Of a stretch of DNA of 64,000 nt, positions 59,971-64,000 are shown piece by piece. This DNA comes from Iamia majanohamensis (lineage in GTDB: Bacteria; Actinomycetota; Acidimicrobiia; Acidimicrobiales; Iamiaceae), in assembly GCF_028532485.1 (NCBI RefSeq), contig NZ_CP116942.1, positions 434,001-498,000 of the forward strand, given 5' to 3'. The notes beneath the pieces are model-generated. The model did no database searches and had not been told where the DNA came from. It was given only the letters and a program-made list of their open reading frames with translations. The first letter of the stretch is position 1. Every line of letters starts with the position of its first letter. The position numbers were made by a program, and so were the translations under genes.

Positions 59971-59997
59971 GGCGGGTGCCCGGTCCGGCCACCCGCC
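59971..59997 (+). terminator. Hairpin GGCGGGTG-N11-CACCCGCC
   Basis: An 8-bp perfect inverted repeat with an 11-base loop, about 50 bases after the FecR-like tail, before the DivIVA-like gene. Confidence 0.4.
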
Positions 59998-60031
59998 GCG
60001 CGATTGCCCTCATCCGACGTGACCCCGGTCG

Positions 60032-60037
60032 TAGCAT
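60032..60037 (+). promoter_or_regulatory. -10 element TAGCAT, leaderless start
   Basis: TAGCAT ends 7 bases before the ATG at 60045; TTGCCC (60004-60009) is a distant -35-like sequence. Confidence 0.5.
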
Positions 60038-60044
60038 CGAGGCG

Positions 60045-62501
60045 ATGGCCTCCTCGTCCGACCACAGCGCGACCTCGATCACCGGCCGGTCCTTCGCCGT
60101 CCGCCGCAAGGGGTTCGACCCCGACGAGGTGCGGGCCTACCTGGGCCAGCTGGCCGAGGTCATCAGCCGCCTGACCACCGAGCGCGACGGTGCCCGGGCC
60201 GAGGTCGGCAGCCTGCGGGCGTCGGCCGAGAGCCGCCCGGAGATCGACGAGGACCAGCTCACCGAGGTGCTGGGGGAGGAGACCGCCCGGGTGCTCTCCT
60301 CGGCCCGGCGGGCCGCCACCGAGATCAAGGACCGGGCCGAGGAGACGGCGGCGCGGATGCGGCGGGAGGCGGCCGAGGAGGCCGGCGCCGTCCGGCGGGC
60401 GGCCGAGGACGACGCCGCCCGGGTGCGCGAGGAGGCCGCCGCGGTCCGGCTCGACGCCGACGAGGCCCGCCGCCGGGCCGTGGAGGCGGCCGAGGAGGCG
60501 GCCGCCCGCCTTCGCGCCGAGGCCGAGGCCGAGGCCACGGCCACCCGCGAGGCCGCCGAGCAGGAGCGGGCCGCGGCGCAGGAGGAGGCCGCGACGGTCC
60601 GGTCCGAGGCCGACGAGGCCGCCACCGCCACCCGCGCCGCGGCCGACGCGGTGCTGGGCGAGCGGACGGCCGAGGCCGAGGCGGCCGCGGCCGAGCTGGT
60701 GGCCCAGGGCCGAGTCGACGCCGACGCCATCCGCGAGGCGGCCGAGGGCGAGGCGGCCGACATCCGGGCCCGGGCCGAGGCCGACCGGGACGCCCTCCAG
60801 GACGAGGGCCGGGAGATGGTGGCCGAGGCCCAGCGGGTCCGGGAGCGGATGCTCGCCGACCTGTCCCGACGCCGGAAGGCCGCCCGGGTGCAGCTGGAGC
60901 AGCTCCAGGCCGGTCGCGACCGGCTGCTCGAGTCCTACGAGGCCGTGCAGCGCGAGGTCGACGCCGCCACCAGCGGGCTCCGCAGCGCCCTGCCCGAGGC
61001 CCGCCAGGCGGCCGAGGCGGCCCGGGTCCGGGCCGAGGCCGAGCCGGCCGACAGCGTCGACCAGCTGGAGGCCCAGATCGCCGCGGCCCGGAGCGCGGGC
61101 CTGCCCCTGGTGGCCCCGGAGGCCGCCGACACCGAGGCCGCCGCCGAGGGCGAGGGGGCGGACGGCGAGGGGCCCGTCCCCGACGGGGGCGAGGAGGCCG
61201 TCGACGCGATCGCCGCCGGCATGGCCGGGGCGGTCGAGGCCGTCGACCTCACCGAGCCGGTCGACGACACCCCCGAGGACGGCGAGCCCGCGGTCGACCT
61301 CACCGGCCCCCTCGACCTGACCGACGACGGTCCCGCCCCCGACGAGGGCGACGGGGCACCGGTCGCCGACCTCGGGGCCGAGGAGTGGCGACCCGAGGAC
61401 GACGACGGCGTGGCCGCCGAGCACGCGTCGGCCGAACCCGCGGCGGCCGAGCCCGCGCCGGAGGACGCCCCGCCGGAGGACGCCCCGCCGGAGGCGGTCG
61501 AGGTCGCCCCCGCGGCGGCAGACGAGTCGGTCGCCGGCGACCGGCCCGAGGACGAGGAGGTCGACGAGCTCTTCGCCCGGCTGCGGGCCTCGCAGGAGGG
61601 GGCGGGCGCCACCGACGGGGACGACCTCGTCGCCGACGTCGCCGACGTCGCCGACGACGCCGACGACACCGACGAGGCCGCGCCGACGGCGGCGGCGGGG
61701 GAGCACGAGGCCGAGCCCGACGGCGCCGTCGCCGGCGGCGCCCCCGACGTGGGTGCCCCCGTCGCCGCCCACGACGCACCGGCCCCGTCCGAGGGCGGGG
61801 CCGACGGGGCCGGTCCGGCCGACGGGGACGACGGCGACCCCGGCCTGGTCGACCTGCTCGAGCGGCGCGACGGCGCCATCGAGCCCATCGAGACCCGGGT
61901 CGCCCGGCGGCTGAAGCGGGTGCTGGCCGACGAGCAGGGTCGGGTGCTCGACGCGGTGCGACGGGCCAAGCGGGCCCCGGCCCTCGACGACGTCCTGCCC
62001 CTCGACGAGCAGGTCGCGGCCTACAGCGAGGCCGTCCGCGAGGACCTCCACGCCGCAGCCGAGGAGGGCGCCGCCTTCGAGGGCGCGGCCTTGCCCACCG
62101 GGTCCTCGATCGTCGGCGTCGCCGACGAGCTGGCCCGCTCCCTGGCTGCGGTGGTGCGGCCCCGGCTCGAGCGGTGCTTCGCCGCCGGCGAGGACCCCGA
62201 CGACACCTCCGACCGCCTGCGGGCCACCTACCGCGAGTGGAAGACCGACTCCCTCGTCGACGCCACCCGGCACCACGTGCTGGCCGCGTTCGGCGAGGGC
62301 CAGGGGGCGGTCCGCCCCGCCGGGGCCGCGGTGCGCTGGGTGCCCGACCCCTCGACGCCGGCCTGCCCCGACTGCGAGGACGACGCCCTCGCCAGCGCCG
62401 TCCCGTCGGGCGACGCCTTCCCCACCGGGCACTCCCACCCGCCGGCGCACCCCGGCTGCCGGTGCCTCGTCGTCACCGAGCGGGTGGGCGCACCGGCCTG
62501 A
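60045..62501 (+). CDS. DivIVA-like coiled-coil protein fused to a phage-head-protein-like C-terminal module
   Basis: An 818-residue protein. Residues 1-60 contain a DivIVA-type N-terminal motif (FAVRRKGFDPDEVRAYLGQL). A long coiled coil (about 70-350) is rich in Ala/Glu/Arg heptads. An acidic linker of about 250 residues follows (about 360-610). The last 130 residues differ: helices (RVARRLKRVLADEQGRVLDAV), then a module with C774-x-x-C777 (ACPDCEDD), an FPTGHSHPPAHPGC stretch and HPGCRC with C805 and C807. This Cys/His arrangement resembles the C-terminus of Mu gpF/SPP1 gp7-type minor head proteins. The rest resembles polar-growth proteins, which are usually about 260-400 residues, so this one is at least twice as long. 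Function of the fusion is unknown. Confidence 0.8.
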   Translation: MASSSDHSATSITGRSFAVRRKGFDPDEVRAYLGQLAEVISRLTTERDGARAEVGSLRASAESRPEIDEDQLTEVLGEETARVLSSARRAATEIKDRAEETAARMRREAAEEAGAVRRAAEDDAARVREEAAAVRLDADEARRRAVEAAEEAAARLRAEAEAEATATREAAEQERAAAQEEAATVRSEADEAATATRAAADAVLGERTAEAEAAAAELVAQGRVDADAIREAAEGEAADIRARAEADRDALQDEGREMVAEAQRVRERMLADLSRRRKAARVQLEQLQAGRDRLLESYEAVQREVDAATSGLRSALPEARQAAEAARVRAEAEPADSVDQLEAQIAAARSAGLPLVAPEAADTEAAAEGEGADGEGPVPDGGEEAVDAIAAGMAGAVEAVDLTEPVDDTPEDGEPAVDLTGPLDLTDDGPAPDEGDGAPVADLGAEEWRPEDDDGVAAEHASAEPAAAEPAPEDAPPEDAPPEAVEVAPAAADESVAGDRPEDEEVDELFARLRASQEGAGATDGDDLVADVADVADDADDTDEAAPTAAAGEHEAEPDGAVAGGAPDVGAPVAAHDAPAPSEGGADGAGPADGDDGDPGLVDLLERRDGAIEPIETRVARRLKRVLADEQGRVLDAVRRAKRAPALDDVLPLDEQVAAYSEAVREDLHAAAEEGAAFEGAALPTGSSIVGVADELARSLAAVVRPRLERCFAAGEDPDDTSDRLRATYREWKTDSLVDATRHHVLAAFGEGQGAVRPAGAAVRWVPDPSTPACPDCEDDALASAVPSGDAFPTGHSHPPAHPGCRCLVVTERVGAPA

Positions 62502-62548
62502 GCCGCGACGTCGATCGCCGCGACCCCTGGCGCCGTAGGGGGCGTCGG

Positions 62549-62554
62549 TAGGCT
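62549..62554 (+). promoter_or_regulatory. -10 element TAGGCT, near-leaderless start
   Basis: TAGGCT ends 9 bases before the ATG at 62564; a second ATG at 62582 is in frame. Confidence 0.4.
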
Positions 62555-62563
62555 GCCGCCGGT

Positions 62564-64000
62564 ATGCGCCCCCCCTCGGACATGCCCCGCCGCTCGTCGG
62601 GCAAGCGCCGCCTCCGCCTGCCGTCGGGCCGCGGGCGCGTCGTGCTCATCGTCGCCCTCGTCCTCCTGTTCGTCCTCGCCACCTCGCTGCGGGGCATCGC
62701 CGGCTTCTACACCGACTACCTCTGGTTCGACTCGCTCGACCTGAGCAGCGTCTGGCGGGGCGTCCTCGGCGCCAAGGTGTCGCTCGTCGTCATCTTCACG
62801 CTCGTCTTCTTCGCCCTGATGTGGGTGAACCTCACCCTCGCCGAGCGCCTCAGCGGGCGGACCGTGCGCTTCGGCGGCTCCAGCGAGGACGAGCTCGTCC
62901 TCCGCTACCGCGAGCTGGTGGGCCGGCGGTCGCTGCTGATCCGCGGGGCCACCGCCGGCCTGCTGGCCATCATCGCCGGCAGCGGCACCTCGTCGCAGTG
63001 GAACAACTGGATCCTGTTCACCAACCACACCGACTTCGGCGCCGAGGACGCCACCTTCGGCGTCGACATCGGGTTCTACGTCTTCCAGCTCCCGTTCCTG
63101 CGCTTCGTGGCCAGCTGGTTCTTCTCCGCCCTCATCGTCGTGCTGGTGGCCACGGTGGTGGCCCACTACCTGAACGGCGGCATCCGGATGCAGGCCAGCC
63201 GCGACCGGGTCAGCTCCCAGGTCAAGGCGCACGTCTCGGTGCTGCTCGCCCTCCTCGCCCTGGTGCGCGCCGGGCAGTACCTGCTCGACCGCTACGAGCT
63301 GGTCTTCTCCGGCCGGGGCCCCGTCGACGGCGCCACCTACACCGACGTGAACGTGCAGGAGAGGGCGATCCTCCTGCTCATCATGATCAGCGTCTTCGCC
63401 ACGATCCTGTTTATCGTCAACATCTGGCGGCGGGGCTGGGTGCTGCCGGCCATGGCGGTCGGGCTGTGGGCCCTGGTCGCGGTGCTCGCCGGCGAGGCCG
63501 TGCCCTCGTTCGTGCAGCGCTTCCGCGTCCCGCCCCAGGAGGCCGCCCTCGAGCGCCCGTACATCGAGAACAACATCGAGGCCACGCGCTTCGCCCTCGG
63601 CCTCGACCAGATCGACGAGCGCCCCCTCGAGGTGAACTACGACCTCACCGGCGAGGACCTGGTCGAGAACGCGGAGACGGTCAACAACATCCGGCTGTGG
63701 GACACGGCCCAGCTGCAGCGCACCTTCCAGCGCTTCCAGGCCGTGCGCGACTTCTACGACGTGCCCGACGTCGACGTCGACCGCTACGTGATCCAGGACG
63801 GACCCCAGGAGGGGTCGGTCCAGCAGGTGATGGTCGCCTCCCGCCAGATCGACGACGCCAACCTGCCCAGCGACACCTGGGAGGCGTCCCGCCTCGTCTA
63901 CACCGCCGGCTACGGCGTGATCATGGCGCCGGCCAACGCCAAGACCAGCAACGGCCAGCCCTCCCTCGTCGAGCGGGACATCCCGATCGAGACCGACGAG
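62564..64000 (+). CDS. UPF0182-family membrane protein (3' end outside window)
   Basis: The first 479 residues of a long protein that runs off the right edge. A basic N-terminus (RRSSGKRRLRLPSGRGR) precedes about seven membrane helices (residues 27 to about 310), with FYTDYLWFDSLDLSSVWRG and GVDIGFYVFQLPFLRFV between early helices, features of UPF0182. After about 320 the extracytoplasmic part starts (FRVPPQEAALERPYIENNIE, YDVPDVDVDRYVI). Members are usually 900-1000 residues; function is unknown. Confidence 0.88.
   Translation, partial: MRPPSDMPRRSSGKRRLRLPSGRGRVVLIVALVLLFVLATSLRGIAGFYTDYLWFDSLDLSSVWRGVLGAKVSLVVIFTLVFFALMWVNLTLAERLSGRTVRFGGSSEDELVLRYRELVGRRSLLIRGATAGLLAIIAGSGTSSQWNNWILFTNHTDFGAEDATFGVDIGFYVFQLPFLRFVASWFFSALIVVLVATVVAHYLNGGIRMQASRDRVSSQVKAHVSVLLALLALVRAGQYLLDRYELVFSGRGPVDGATYTDVNVQERAILLLIMISVFATILFIVNIWRRGWVLPAMAVGLWALVAVLAGEAVPSFVQRFRVPPQEAALERPYIENNIEATRFALGLDQIDERPLEVNYDLTGEDLVENAETVNNIRLWDTAQLQRTFQRFQAVRDFYDVPDVDVDRYVIQDGPQEGSVQQVMVASRQIDDANLPSDTWEASRLVYTAGYGVIMAPANAKTSNGQPSLVERDIPIETDE

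Noticed and set aside
59745-62450. 901-codon minus-strand open frame
   Set aside because: Antisense to the DivIVA-like gene; composition is Gly/Leu/Val/Arg repeats without domains, and no start signal.
63016-63022. GTTCACC half-site
   Set aside because: A single unit within the UPF0182 coding sequence, not repeated at 11 bases, so not a PHO box.
1-64000. tRNA, rRNA, CRISPR arrays, insertion sequences and phage genes
   Set aside because: No cloverleaf-like tRNA, rRNA-like segment, regularly spaced repeat, transposase or integrase was recognised. The phage-like module at the end of the DivIVA-like protein has no phage genes around it.

Overview
The window is a GC-rich stretch of an actinobacterial chromosome with dense coding, many GTG starts and no mobile elements, tRNA, rRNA or CRISPR. 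Two WhiB-family proteins, a WhiB-linked TatA, a DivIVA-type coiled-coil protein, a DUF2342-type zinc protease, a UPF0182 protein and a SenX3/RegX3-like phosphate two-component system all point to Actinobacteria. The overall flavour fits the Acidimicrobiia (Iamia/Ilumatobacter-like), but that placement is an inference and not proven here.

Layout. 0-8.4 kb: an XRE regulator divergent from a thioredoxin-reductase-like flavoprotein, a GH2 glycosidase-like protein with an altered nucleophile site, an APH-type kinase, a small amidohydrolase-like fragment, a MoxR/ChlI-type AAA+ ATPase, a polytopic membrane protein and acylphosphatase. 8.5-15.3 kb: a large LuxR regulator, two lipoproteins, a VWA protein that is the probable partner of the AAA+ ATPase, and a secreted FN3-DUF4214 protein. 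15.3-19.4 kb: 3-methyladenine glycosylase, macrodomain, alpha/beta hydrolase, two WhiB proteins, FtcD-like transferase and TatA. 19.7-21.2 kb: an HtrA protease.

21.5-36.3 kb is a phosphate/polyphosphate supercluster: ROK sugar kinase, PPK1, CYTH-CHAD protein, NUDIX hydrolase, two tandem PstS lipoproteins, PstC-PstA-PstB, two PhoU proteins, SurE, and the PhoR-PhoP pair. Two promoters carry three-unit 11-bp PHO boxes at an identical distance from identical -10 elements, so PhoP probably activates pstS2 and the long pstC-to-phoP operon, which includes its own gene.

36.4-43.6 kb: an MFS protein, a zinc protease, an SDR epimerase, an HtrA-like protein that has lost its catalytic His and Ser, MoaE, and MreB. 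43.7-48.7 kb: a complete Liv-type ABC importer. 48.8-54.4 kb: a second epimerase and a bioA-bioF-bioD cluster behind two small genes. 54.4-64 kb: a PDZ-Lon-like protease, an orphan histidine kinase coupled to a FecR-like membrane protein with an apparent frameshift, an 818-residue DivIVA-like protein that ends in a phage-head-protein-like Cys/His module, and the start of a UPF0182 protein.

A window-wide signature is the promoter architecture: at least fifteen genes have a TANNNT (or CANNNT) -10 hexamer ending 6-9 bases before the start codon, the layout expected for leaderless mRNAs. These elements were used to fix many starts.
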